Below, one piece after another: positions 17,325 to 26,532 of a stretch of 64,000 bases of DNA. The stretch comes from DASWLF01 sp963768765. GTDB lineage: Bacteria; Desulfobacterota; Desulfobaccia; Desulfobaccales; 0-14-0-80-60-11. The stretch lies in contig CAVYJK010000027.1 of assembly GCA_963768765.1 (NCBI GenBank), positions 1 through 64,000 on the forward strand, read 5' to 3'. Below the pieces are notes generated by a model. It made no database searches. It had not been told where the DNA came from and was given only the letters and a program-made list of their open reading frames with translations. The position numbers and the translations under genes are program-made. Positions within the stretch are counted from its first letter, which is position 1. The number at the start of each line of letters is the position of its first letter.

Positions 17325-18769
17325 CTATTGCCGCCCTCCAGGCGATCTTCCGGGCACTGGCGCCGCCGGAAGATGAAGCTAAGGAATTGCCGGCCTTCCT
17401 TGAGCAGGCGGCGGCGCTCCCCCGGGTCCCGCATCATCACCAGGGCAGCCCGGGCCATGTAGCTGGGCCGGAAGTAGAAACGACGGTAAAACTGGGACAC
17501 CGCCTGAAAGATTTCCGCGGCCGCCAGTCCCGGGTAATCCACCACGCACTGCTGGTAGCCGGTGGAGCCGTGCACCGGGGAGTCGTCTTGCAGATAGCCC
17601 TGTTCCCGGCAAAAATCGTAGAACTCGGTGCCGGGGTAGGGGGTGGCCAGGGAGACCTGGATGGTATCCGGGTCCAGTTCGCAGGCGAAGCGGATGGAGG
17701 CCTCGATGGAGGCCCGGGTTTCGCCGGGGAGCCCCACCATGAAGGTGCCGTGCACCTGGATGCCCAGTTCCCGGCACCATTTGACGAAGCGGCGTCCCAG
17801 GTCCAGGGTGGCGCCTTTGCGGATATTTTTCAAGACCTGGGGGTCGCCGGTTTCAAAGCCCACCACCAGCAGGCGCAGGCCCCCTTCCTTCATGGCCTTC
17901 AGGGTCTCGTAGGAGGTGTTGACCCGGGCGGTGGTGGACCAGAGGAACTTCAGGGAGCGGAACTCCCGGCTGAGCTGCCGGGCCCGCTCGCCGTCCGCGG
18001 TGAAGGTGTCGTCATCGAAGAAGATCTCCGCGGCCTGGGGAAAGAGTTCCAGGGAGCGGCGCACTTCGGCCACCACGTTGGCCACGGAGCGCACCCGGTA
18101 GCGCCGCCCGGTGAAGGTCTGGGGCCAGAGGCAATAGACGCAATGGGCCGGGCAGCCGCGGCCGGTGTAGTAAGAGACATATGGGTAACGGAGGTAGGGA
18201 ATCTCGTAATGCTCGACGGTCAGGTCCCGGTGGTAGATTTCCGAGACAAAGGGGAGGGAGTCCAGGTCCTCGATAAAGGGCCGGTCCGGGTTGTGGTGGA
18301 TGGCCCCGTTGCGCCGGTAGCTGATGCCCAGGATCTCCTCCCAGGGCCGGTTTTGGGCCACCTCCAGGACGGCATAGTCGAACTCCCGGCGGGCCACGAA
18401 ATCCACCTGGGGGCCGGCGGCCAGGGACTCTTCGGCCAGGATGCTCACCTGGGGGCCCACCAACCCCACCTGCAGCTTGGGGTTGCGCTCTTTAAGAAGG
18501 CTCACCGTCTCCAGATCGTGGCGGAAAGAGGGGCTGGTGGTGAACAGGACGGCCAGTTCGAAGTCTGGGGCCAACGCCGCCACCTGGGGCGCCGTCAGGT
18601 TTTCGGGCGGGGCGTCCACCACCCGGCTCCCGGGTATGAGACCCGCGGGGTAGCACAGCCAGGTGGGATACCAGAAAGAAGTGACTTCTCGGGTAGCCTG
18701 ATAGCGCGACCCGGCCCCCCCATCAAAGTCCTGGAAAGAAGGCGGGTTGAGCAACAGGGTGCGTTTCAT
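17315..18769 (-). CDS. hpnJ: Hopanoid biosynthesis B12-binding radical SAM protein HpnJ
   Basis: 484 aa. The N-terminus LLLNPPSFQDFDGGAGSRYQ, followed by SFWYPTWLCYPAGLIPGSRV, is the hallmark of HpnJ. The radical SAM motif is GRGCPAHCVYCLWPQTF; IFFDDDTFTADGERARQ, HGTFMVGLPGETRASIE and IQVSLATPYPGTEFYDF follow. HpnJ is reported to act in forming the cyclitol ether of bacteriohopanetetrol. First gene of a minus-strand module with an overlapping radical SAM gene, HpnK and HpnM/MlaC. Squalene-hopene cyclase and HpnH are not in the window, so the rest of the pathway must lie elsewhere. Confidence 0.92.
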   Translation of the reverse strand: MKRTLLLNPPSFQDFDGGAGSRYQATREVTSFWYPTWLCYPAGLIPGSRVVDAPPENLTAPQVAALAPDFELAVLFTTSPSFRHDLETVSLLKERNPKLQVGLVGPQVSILAEESLAAGPQVDFVARREFDYAVLEVAQNRPWEEILGISYRRNGAIHHNPDRPFIEDLDSLPFVSEIYHRDLTVEHYEIPYLRYPYVSYYTGRGCPAHCVYCLWPQTFTGRRYRVRSVANVVAEVRRSLELFPQAAEIFFDDDTFTADGERARQLSREFRSLKFLWSTTARVNTSYETLKAMKEGGLRLLVVGFETGDPQVLKNIRKGATLDLGRRFVKWCRELGIQVHGTFMVGLPGETRASIEASIRFACELDPDTIQVSLATPYPGTEFYDFCREQGYLQDDSPVHGSTGYQQCVVDYPGLAAAEIFQAVSQFYRRFYFRPSYMARAALVMMRDPGERRRLLKEGRQFLSFIFRRRQCPEDRLEGGNSCR

Positions 18770-19245
18770 GGGTTACCTCTTAATGACGGCCTTGACCGGA
18801 AGAGGCTCGGACGGCCGGCCTCGCCGCCGGCGTAACCCCAGCTTCCGGGTCAATAGCCTTAATGATAAATTTTATCCGAGGTTGGTCTCTTTGTCCAATA
18901 CCAAAGTTGGGGCGATGGGGGCTGAACGGGGGGCCCCTTGGGGCCGCGGAAGTCTATATTTAGGGGGAAAAATCAAAAACCCGGGGAGGCGCCGGTCTCC
19001 CCGGTAGTGGGTCATTTTGAATTTAGCTGGCCAACGGGATGACTCGTCAATTGTATGACGAATCAAACATGATGCAACAAAGCGCATTAATTAATTTATG
19101 AATTAAAATTCATTTTTTTGGCAAATGTGGTAATGTAAGATCATAGTTCTGCCTGGAAACCAACAAGATGATCTAATGCATAGTTGGAAATATGGAGTAT
19201 TTTCAAAATGTTGAAAAGCTATTCCAGTCAGCGAGGGAGGATAAA
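18770..19245. other. Intergenic region
   Basis: No gene supported. About 18985-19005 has a GGGGAGGCGCCGGTCTCCCC hairpin. From 19010 on the DNA becomes AT-rich and probably carries the promoter of the small lipoprotein gene, but no convincing -35/-10 pair could be fixed. Confidence 0.5.
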
Positions 19246-19449
19246 ATGAGAAAATTAGGAAACGTAGGCTTTATGAGGTGGGAAGATTTCTTTTGCAAGA
19301 GAGTAGTAAGATATTTTAGCTTTATATCTTTAAGCCTATTGTTACCATTAATATTAATTAGCTGCGTCCCCTATTATCCATCAAGCCAGCCGCAACAAAG
19401 TCAGGCTGCTGATGTAACTGCGATTTTAGCCGAAGCTCTGCAGGAGTGA
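19246..19449 (+). CDS. Small putative lipoprotein
   Basis: 67 aa from ATG 19246, which has GGGAGG 5 bases upstream. A basic N-terminus leads to a hydrophobic stretch (FSFISLSLLLPLILIS) ending in a possible lipobox ISC, giving a mature 26-residue tail SQPQQSQAADVTAILAEAL. The region before the hydrophobic stretch is long for a signal peptide (about 22 residues). AT-rich relative to neighbours. Followed by a strong terminator, so it is probably a single-gene unit. Function unknown. Confidence 0.55.
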   Translation: MRKLGNVGFMRWEDFFCKRVVRYFSFISLSLLLPLILISCVPYYPSSQPQQSQAADVTAILAEALQE

Positions 19450-19493
19450 CGCCGCCCGGAATGTTGCGCCACCTTTAAAGGAAAAATTAAAAA

Positions 19494-19520
19494 GGGGAGA
19501 AGCCGGTCTCCCCTTTTTTT
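19494..19520. terminator. Rho-independent terminator (probably bidirectional)
   Basis: GGGGAGA-agccgg-TCTCCCC followed by T7 on the plus strand; the opposite strand has the same stem followed by TTTTTAATTTTT. It ends the small lipoprotein gene and the converging two-component operon. Confidence 0.85.
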
Positions 19521-19543
19521 GCAACCCAAGGTCTGGCCGCGGC

Positions 19544-20197
19544 TCAGGGATTCAGCGTGGTCAGTCCTTCCCGGATGGCATATTTGGTGAGTTCGGCCAC
19601 GCTGTGCGTATTCAACTTGTGCATCACCTGCTGGCGGTGGGTTTCGATGGTCTTGACGCTGACGTGCAGGGACTCGGCGATTTGATTGGTGGACCTGCCT
19701 TCGCTCATGAGCTGCAGCACCTCTCGTTCCCTGGGAGTCAGCACCGAGAAGACCGAGGTCTCCTGGGTGGAACCTCCCGTCATGTAATCCTTTACCAGGA
19801 TGTCGGAGACCCCGGGGCTAAGGTAGGTCTTGTGAGCCAGCACCGCCCGGATGGCCCGGTTGAGCTCCTCGAAGGCGCAGTCCTTCAGGAGATAGCCCGA
19901 GGCCCCGGCCTTCAGCATATTCACCACGAAGCGGCGGTCGGCGTACATGGACAGGGCGATGACCTTCACCCTGGGAAGCTCCGAGACGATCTGGCGGGTG
20001 GCCTCGATGCCGTTCATATCGGGCATGGCCACATCCATAATGATCACCCCGGGTTGCAGCTCCCGGGCCAGGCGCACCGTGGAGCGCCCATCTTCCGCCT
20101 CCGCCACCACTTTCAGGTCGGGCTCTTTTTCCAGCAGGTTGCGAAGCCCCTGGCGCACGATCTGATGGTCGTCCGCGATTAGAACTTTGGTAATCAT
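19544..20197 (-). CDS. NarL/FixJ-family response regulator
   Basis: 217 aa. Receiver domain with VLIADDHQIVRQGL, phosphoacceptor Asp in VIIMDVAMPDMNG and the Lys in SGYLLKD, then a LuxR-type helix-turn-helix (LTPREREVLQLMSEGRSTN, IAESLHVSVKTIETHRQQV). It binds DNA when phosphorylated. 25 bp downstream of the hybrid histidine kinase on the same strand, so the two form a pair. Its receiver is closely similar to the receiver at the N-terminus of that kinase. Confidence 0.93.
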   Translation of the reverse strand: MITKVLIADDHQIVRQGLRNLLEKEPDLKVVAEAEDGRSTVRLARELQPGVIIMDVAMPDMNGIEATRQIVSELPRVKVIALSMYADRRFVVNMLKAGASGYLLKDCAFEELNRAIRAVLAHKTYLSPGVSDILVKDYMTGGSTQETSVFSVLTPREREVLQLMSEGRSTNQIAESLHVSVKTIETHRQQVMHKLNTHSVAELTKYAIREGLTTLNP

Positions 20198-20222
20198 TTC
20201 CCCCTCCCCCCCTTAAACTTGG

Positions 20223-21681
20223 TTAATATTTCAGCGGCACCACCAGGGTCACCCCGGCCTCATCCACTTCCAGTTGGCCCCCCAGGTAACTCAAGCGTTC
20301 CCGGATGCTAAAGAGGCCCAACCCGTTGGGGCGGCCCGAAGGTGTGTCGGCGGAGATTCCCAGCCCCACGCCCTCGCCTTCCACCCGGACTCGCATTTTG
20401 GGCCCCTCCCGTTTGATGGAAATCCCCACGCGGCTCGCTCTGGCCTGCTTCACCACGTTCGCCAGCAACTCTCTCACCCCGTGGAACAGGAGAACCCGCA
20501 GTTCATCGTCCAGGGGCTTGAGGCTCTGGTCTGAGGCGACCTCGATGCCGATCCCGTGCTGGTCCTGGATCAATTCCGCCAGCCACTCGATGGCCGCCTC
20601 AAAACCCTAAATCATACAGGATGGGGGGGCTCAATTCAAAGGTCAGTGACCGGGTGAACTGGACGGTCTGCTCGATCAACCGCCGGATTTCGTCCATGGC
20701 CCCCGCCAGGTTGGTGGAAGAGGCCGATTCCCTAAGGGCTCCCAACTTGATTTGGGCCAGGGCCAGGATCTGCCCCACGTGATCGTGCAATTCCGTGGCC
20801 AGGCGCCGCCGCTCCCGTTCCTCAGTCAACGACAACTCCGAAGCCACGGACCTGAGCCTATCCTGGTAGGCGCGAACCTCCCTCTCGGCCTGCTTCTGGT
20901 CGGTGACGTCCTCCACCATGACCACCGCGAACTGATCTTGCTGTCTGGTGCCCTGGAAAGGCGAAACGGACAGTCGGCCCCAGGCCTCGCGGCCGTCCTT
21001 GCGGGTATAGGGTTTTTCCACCTGGTAGGATTCCCGATTGCCTTCCACCAATTCCTTGAAGAGGATTTTGCACCGCTCGGAATCGTCGGGCTTGATGAAG
21101 TCGGTGAAAGCCCGGTTTAACATCTCCTCCTGGGCATAGCCCAGCATCTTCTGCAAAGCGGGGTTGCTCTCCACAATGTGGCCGTCGCGGTCCACCAGGG
21201 CGATGCCGATGGAGGCGCCCTCGAAGATGGTGCGGAAGCGCGCCTCGCCTTCCCGGAGGGCGCCCAGGTAGTCCTGGACCACGATTTCCGACAGCCCGGG
21301 ACTGACGTAAGTTCGATTTGCCACCATGGTCCGGATAGCCCCCACCAACTCCTCGAAGGCGCGGTCCTTCAAGAGATAACCCGTGGCGCCTGTCTTCAAG
21401 ACATTGACCACAAAGCGCCGGTCCGCATAGATGGACAGGGCCAGCACCTTGACGCCGGGACAGGCGGCCAGGATCTGCCGTATGACCTCAACGCCGCCCA
21501 GGTCAGGCAGGCCCAGGTCCGCCACGACCAGGTCCGGCGCCAATTCCACCACCAGGCGCAACACGGTCTGGCCGTTGTCGGCTTCCGCCACCACCTCCAG
21601 GTCCGGCTCCCTTTCCAGCAGAGCCCGCAATCCCTGGCGGGCGATCTGGTTCTCGTCGGCGAGAAGAATGCGCCAGCTCAT
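20223..21681 (-). CDS. Receiver-PAS-NarX-type histidine kinase (frameshifted as given)
   Basis: Reads REC (residues 1-120; LLADENQIARQGL, Asp in VVADLGLPDLGG, GYLLKD), PAS (about 145-270; FRTIFEGASIGIALVDRDG), then HisKA_3 with the phospho-His in LATELHDHVGQILALAQI. At FELSPPILYDLGF the frame hits TGA; removing one T of the T4 (plus-strand A4, 20601-20604) gives LGFEAAIEWLAELIQDQHG and runs into an HATPase_c domain with N-box RELLANVVKQA and G-box GLGLFSIRERL. Typical kinases read LSPP.LYDLGLEAAL here, so one base looks inserted. The VEGEGVGL box has Glu where Asp is usual. Cytoplasmic, no membrane segment. Confidence 0.85.
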
Positions 21682-21808
21682 GTTAACCTTCCAGCCCCGC
21701 TCTCCCGCGGCTCTGCATGTTTATCCTTCTCACCCATTTGCTGTTTAGCAAGAATTTACAGTAATGTCAAACACTTTTACCACCGGGCCCAACCCGGCCC
21801 GGTCCGGG

Positions 21809-23108
21809 TTACAGGGATTTTTCCTCCCGCCCGGCCCCGGCTTTGGCATGGCAGCGGGGGAGGTCATGGCCCAGGATGACCCTGATATCCACCTCTTCAT
21901 TTTTGGCCAGCTTTTCCCTGGCCTCCAGGTCCGCATCCTGGAAGAATTTGGCTCTCAAGGCCCGGGCCACGTTCTCGGCCCCGGGGCGGTAATAGATCAT
22001 CGTCTTTTCCACCCCGAAATCAATGTGGTTGGCGATGGCCACCACGGTGAAGCCTTCCAGATCCAACCTGGCTCTGGTCTCCCGGGCCAGGTGGGGGGTA
22101 CCGTTGCCGTTGCGGACCTCGATGGCCGTCTCCTCCAGTTGCTGGGCGGTGAGGGCTCTGCAGGGAAGGGCCTTCCCTTCCTGGGCCGTAAGAACGGCCG
22201 CTACTTTGCCTGCCTTCTCCGGCTGCGGCTCCCGGGACCAGACCGGTGAGGCCGCAGGGCGCGATTCGCCTGGAAAGGCGCGGCTTCAGGGCCCTGGCCC
22301 GTTCGAGGGCTGCCGGGGGCCGGCCGGGGCCGCAGCCGCAGCCCGGGACAGAGGCCGGCTTCGCTCGAGGCGCCGCCGGCCCATGGACCGGGGCGGAGGC
22401 GGTGGCCGGAGCCGGAGCCGCAGCCGCTGCGGCTGCGGTCGCCTGCCGCCGGGGCGGTGAACCGGAGGCCCCGCCGGCCGCGGCGGACTGCACCGGGCTT
22501 TGGCCTGTCAATCCCAGTGAGGCCAGCACCTGGCTCAATTTGCTCTCGGCGGCCGCAGTTCCTTCGGCTTCCTGCCACAACCGCCGGGCTTCCTCCTGGC
22601 GCCCCTGGCGGCACAGCAGCAGGCCCAGATTGTTGCGGGCCGCGGTGTTGTTGGGCTCCCGGGCCAGGGTCTGGCGGAAGCAGTCCTCGGCCTGCTGCCA
22701 GTTGCCCGCCTGGTAGTAAGAAAAACAGAGGTTGTTGGCGAGCGCTTGATTGTCCTGGTGCCGGGCCAAAGCCTCCAGGTAAATCTGCTGGGCCCGCTCC
22801 GAGCGGCCCAATTGTTCGTAACATTCGGCCAGGGTGTTGACTACCTTGAGATTAGAGGGATCGAGCTGGTAGGCTTCCTCCAGCTCCTTCAGGGCCAGTT
22901 CGCTGCGGCCCATGAGCTTGAAATAGTGCGCATTGCGCACCAGCCGGGCCGTATCTCCGGAGGCCGGGCGCACCTGGAGGTCATAGGCCCCGCCGGGGTA
23001 AGCCCTGGACCGCCAGGTGCTGCAGCCCACTGCCAGGACCAGGACCACCAAAAGTATCACCCTGAGTCCCTGGGTCGGGGCGATAATTTTGGCTCTCTCC
23101 GGTTTCAT
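21809..23108 (-). CDS. Tad-locus TPR lipoprotein with C-terminal LytR_C domain (frameshifted as given)
   Basis: Lipoprotein signal (VILLVVLVLAVGCSTW) with lipid-modified Cys near residue 29, about four TPR units (residues 55-190), an Ala/Pro-rich linker, and, one base out of frame, a LytR_C-like domain: LEETAIEVRNGNGTP, TVVAIANHIDFGVEKTMIYY and VDIRVILGHDL. The upstream frame continues past the domain with non-biological sequence; the downstream frame opens only after a TGA at 22286-22288. A single extra base between about 22200 and 22288 explains both. The TPR part corresponds to TadD, the pilotin-like lipoprotein of Tad systems. Last gene of the Tad operon, 20 bp after tadC. Confidence 0.75.
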
Positions 23109-23128
23109 GGCATGGCCCTCCCCAGCGT

Positions 23129-24061
23129 TTAACCGGTGAAAAAGGAATTCCTGCTCATCTGGATGACGGCCGGGCCCAGAACCACCACGAAGATGGCCGG
23201 AAAGATGAAGAACATCATGGGAAAGAGAATCTTCACCGGCAATTTCGCGGCTCTTTCTTCGGCCTTCAGGCCTCGCTGCACCCTGAGAAATGCTGCGTGG
23301 GTCCTGAGCGCGTGAGAAATGCTGGTGCCCATGCGGTCCGATTGAATCATCAAACCCACCAGGGCCTTGACGTTTTGCACCCCGGTGCGTTCCCCCAAGT
23401 TCTTCAGCGCCGTCTCCCGGGGGATGCCGGCGCGCAGCTCCGCGTTGGTGAGTTGAAATTCATTGAAAAGGTCCGTGGAGATGTGCCGGACTTCGTCGGC
23501 CACGCGGTTGATGGTGGCCTGCAGGGCCAGGCCTGCCTCCATGCAGACGATGAACAGGTCCAGGACGTCGGGCAAAGCCTTGTCAATGCGGTCCTGGCGG
23601 CGGCTGGTAATGAGCTTGAGACCATACTGGGGCAGATAATATCCGGCGCCGCCCAACCCGAAGGCGCAAACAAGGTTCCAGGAACTCATATTGCCGTCTA
23701 TGACGCTGAACAACAGGTAGGGGAGGGGCAGGGCAATGGCCAGCAGAGCCCGAATGCCGAAAAAGATACCAGGGCCCTTGGGGTGACGAAATCCTGCTTG
23801 GATCAAGGCAAAGCGAATCTGTGAGGTATCTTCTTTTTCACTGGTGCCCCATTGGCCCATGGAGGAGAGCCATTCCAAAAACCTTTTCTTGAGAGAGTTG
23901 TCCGTGGCATCCCGGTTAAAAATGGGGACGATGGTGGACGAGGCTCTTTTGCAGCGGTCCCGCACCACCTTGCGGTGTTGGAAATAGACGAGCAGCCCGT
24001 AAATCAAGAGCGAGGCGGTGGCGAAAGGTGCGATCCACAAGAGCAAGTCGAATCCACTCAT
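23129..24061 (-). CDS. tadC: Tad pilus inner-membrane platform protein TadC
   Basis: 310 aa, T2SS GspF-type protein of the inner-membrane platform on which Flp pilin is assembled. N-terminal membrane segment (LLLWIAPFATASLLIYGLLV), a cytoplasmic helical domain with LDLFIVCMEAGLALQATINR and AELRAGIPRETALKNLGERT, the QSDRMGTSISHALRTHAAFL region, and a C-terminal membrane segment (ILFPMMFFIFPAIFVVVLGP). Directly after tadB with a 10-bp gap. Confidence 0.92.
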   Translation of the reverse strand: MSGFDLLLWIAPFATASLLIYGLLVYFQHRKVVRDRCKRASSTIVPIFNRDATDNSLKKRFLEWLSSMGQWGTSEKEDTSQIRFALIQAGFRHPKGPGIFFGIRALLAIALPLPYLLFSVIDGNMSSWNLVCAFGLGGAGYYLPQYGLKLITSRRQDRIDKALPDVLDLFIVCMEAGLALQATINRVADEVRHISTDLFNEFQLTNAELRAGIPRETALKNLGERTGVQNVKALVGLMIQSDRMGTSISHALRTHAAFLRVQRGLKAEERAAKLPVKILFPMMFFIFPAIFVVVLGPAVIQMSRNSFFTG

Positions 24062-24071
24062 ATTCTTCTCC

Positions 24072-25052
24072 TCAGATCTTGATGGCGACCATTTTCTTCA
24101 TCACCAGGGCCCCCAGCAAGACGCTCACGATGGCTACCGTAAAGATTTGTATCCCCAAGGGATCGGTGAGCAAGGTCATGACATATGGCCGGTTAATAAA
24201 CAACAGTGCCAGAAAGGTCAGCACCGGTAAGAGTCCCAGGATAACCGCGGAAAACCGTCCTTCGGCGGTGAGCCCCTGGACTTTGCCTTTCAGTTTCAGG
24301 CGGTCCCGAATGATGAGACCGATGTTTTCCAGGATCTCCGCCAGGTTGCCGCCGGTTTCAATCTGGATCAGGACCGCGGTGACAAAAAACCGCAGATCCC
24401 GGCTGGCCACCCGGTCCCCCATGCGCCGGATGGCCTGGGACATGCTCAGGCCCAGGCGCTGCTCCTCGTAAGTGATGCGCATTTCCGTTCCCAGGGGCGT
24501 GGGGATCTCCTGGCTCACCAGTTCCAAAGTCCCTTGCAGGGTATGGCCGGCCCTGAGCGATCTGGCCAGAAGCTCCATGGCGTTCGGCATCTGTTTTTCG
24601 ATTTTCGCCGTTTTTCGTCGTTTTTTCCACCGCAGGAACTGGATGGGGATCATGGCCAGGGAGAAGGAAAGGCCCAAACTCCATATGAGTTTATTCATCA
24701 TGATGCCCGCAAAGAGACCCAGAATGCCCATGCCTCCCACCAGGCACAGGAACGTGCCGGGGGTCATGTAGATGTCCGCCTGCAGCATGTGGAGCTGCAG
24801 GTTTTCGATCTTGCTCCAGCCCGCCACGGACTGCACCAGGGTCAGGATGGAGCTGCTGCGAGCCTCCTGGTAGGCTTTGAAAATCTGGGTCCGGACCTCC
24901 TGGTCCCTTTTGCCGCCCTTGAGACGTTGGTTTAGCTGGCGGCGCCAGCGGAGGGGCTGAACCAGGAAGCGGTTGCCGGCGACGACCAGCAGGCAGACAA
25001 CCACAAAGACTCCCAGCAGCAAGACGACATATTGGATATCCATTCCTGCCAT
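24072..25052 (-). CDS. tadB: Tad pilus inner-membrane platform protein TadB
   Basis: 326 aa, GspF-type partner of TadC. Membrane segments near the N-terminus (VVLLLGVFVVVCLLVVAG), two in the middle (FLCLVGGMGILGLFAGIM, LIWSLGLSFSLAMIPIQ) and two at the C-terminus. Cytoplasmic motifs MPNAMELLARSLRAGHTLQ and FFVTAVLIQIETGGNLAEIL are diagnostic. Start ATG 25052 has GAAGGG upstream. Lies between cpaF and tadC. Confidence 0.92.
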   Translation of the reverse strand: MAGMDIQYVVLLLGVFVVVCLLVVAGNRFLVQPLRWRRQLNQRLKGGKRDQEVRTQIFKAYQEARSSSILTLVQSVAGWSKIENLQLHMLQADIYMTPGTFLCLVGGMGILGLFAGIMMNKLIWSLGLSFSLAMIPIQFLRWKKRRKTAKIEKQMPNAMELLARSLRAGHTLQGTLELVSQEIPTPLGTEMRITYEEQRLGLSMSQAIRRMGDRVASRDLRFFVTAVLIQIETGGNLAEILENIGLIIRDRLKLKGKVQGLTAEGRFSAVILGLLPVLTFLALLFINRPYVMTLLTDPLGIQIFTVAIVSVLLGALVMKKMVAIKI

Positions 25053-25098
25053 ACTCAGCCCTTCCTTTCAGGTTGCGGCATCTAAGTTACTGCCCCCC

Positions 25099-26532
25099 TC
25101 AGTGGCTAAAGGGTCGGCTGGGGGGGTTGAAGATGTTGTCCGGCAGGGGCACCCCAAAGAGCCGGCAGCGGTCGGCAAACCGGGGCCGCACCCCAGTGGA
25201 CACAAACCGTCCCAAAATTATCCCATCCTCGTCAATTCCGTGGCGTTCGAAGACGAAAATATCCTGCATGCTGATCACCCCGGATTCCATCCCGGTGATT
25301 TCCGAGAGGGCCATCATGCGGCGGCAGCCGTCACTGTGGCGCACCAGCTGGATGATCACGTTCAAGGATGAACTTATCATCTGGCGCATGGCCTTTTCCC
25401 CGATGCTGATGCCGGACAGCGAGATCATGGTCTCCAGGCGCATCAGGGCATCCCGGGAGGTGTTGGCGTGGATGGTGGTCATGGACCCCTCGTGGCCGGT
25501 ATTCATGGCCTGCAGCATGTCAATGACTTCGGAGCCGCGCACTTCACCCACGATTACCCGGTCGGGCCTCATCCGCAAGCAGTTGCGCACCAGGTCCCTC
25601 TGGGTGATCTCTCCCTTGCCTTCCACGTTGGGAGGGCGGGTCTCCAGGCGGCAGACGTGTTCCTGCTGCAACTGGAGCTCGGCGGAGTCTTCGATGGTGA
25701 TGACGCGCTCTCTATAGGGAATGAAGCCGGACAGGATGTTGAGCAGGGTGGTCTTTCCGGCGCCTGTCCCCCCGGAGATGAGGACGTTCAGCTTGGCCAC
25801 CGCAATGGCCTTGAGCGTTTCCCCGATCTCCTCGGTGAGGCTCCCTTTCTGAACCAGATCATCCAGGGAAGGGCGCTGCACCCCGAAGCGGCGAATGGAA
25901 AGCATGGGCCCGTCCAGGGCCAAAGGCGGGATAATGGCGTTGACCCGGGAGCCGTCGGGGAGGCGGGCATCCACCATGGGAGTGGATTCGTCGATGCGGC
26001 GTCCCACGTTGCTGACTATCTTGTTAATGATTTTCAGGAGGTGGGCGTTGTCCTGAAAGCGTACTTCCGTGGGTTCCAGGAGGCCGGCCTTTTCCACGTA
26101 GACCTGGTTGTAGCGGTTGACCAGGATGTCGGAGACCATGGGGTCGGCCAGCAGCGGTTCCAGGGGGCCCAGGCCCAGGATCTCGAATTCCAGCTCCCGG
26201 GCCAGCCGGGACTTTTCCCCCATGTTCAGGGGTTCTTCCTCTTCCTCCAACAGGACCACCAGGGCCGTGCGAATCTCTTTGGCCCTGATGTGCTCATCCA
26301 GATCCTCCATCTGGCTGAGGTCCAGCCGCTCCAACAGGCGGTGATGGATGCGCCGCTTGACTTCGTACAGGCGCAGTTCCCTGCCGTCATCCTTGGGAAA
26401 AGAGACGGGCTTTCGGGCCGGAGTCGCCTTGGGAGGAGGTACTACTTTCAATTCCTGGGGGGGGCTTCCCTCAATCTTTGAGGGCTTCTTGGCGCCTCGC
26501 AAGGCCTTCTTGTTGTAACCAAGCCAGCTCAT
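25099..26532 (-). CDS. cpaF: Tad pilus assembly ATPase CpaF/TadA
   Basis: 477 aa hexameric secretion ATPase powering pilus assembly. Walker A ISGGTGAGKTTLLN, Walker B/Asp-box region RVITIEDSAELQLQ, and VIVGEVRGSEVIDMLQAMNT with the His-box residues in GHEGSMTTIHANT. The N-terminal domain carries LGPLEPLLADPMVSDILVNR. Starts one base after the cpaE stop, so translation is likely coupled. Confidence 0.95.
   Translation of the reverse strand: MSWLGYNKKALRGAKKPSKIEGSPPQELKVVPPPKATPARKPVSFPKDDGRELRLYEVKRRIHHRLLERLDLSQMEDLDEHIRAKEIRTALVVLLEEEEEPLNMGEKSRLARELEFEILGLGPLEPLLADPMVSDILVNRYNQVYVEKAGLLEPTEVRFQDNAHLLKIINKIVSNVGRRIDESTPMVDARLPDGSRVNAIIPPLALDGPMLSIRRFGVQRPSLDDLVQKGSLTEEIGETLKAIAVAKLNVLISGGTGAGKTTLLNILSGFIPYRERVITIEDSAELQLQQEHVCRLETRPPNVEGKGEITQRDLVRNCLRMRPDRVIVGEVRGSEVIDMLQAMNTGHEGSMTTIHANTSRDALMRLETMISLSGISIGEKAMRQMISSSLNVIIQLVRHSDGCRRMMALSEITGMESGVISMQDIFVFERHGIDEDGIILGRFVSTGVRPRFADRCRLFGVPLPDNIFNPPSRPFSH

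Noticed and set aside
20599..20601. TGA ending the first half of the histidine kinase considered as a selenocysteine codon.
   Set aside because: Reading through in the same frame gives no ATPase-domain sequence; the domain appears only after a one-base shift, so this is a frame error rather than recoding.
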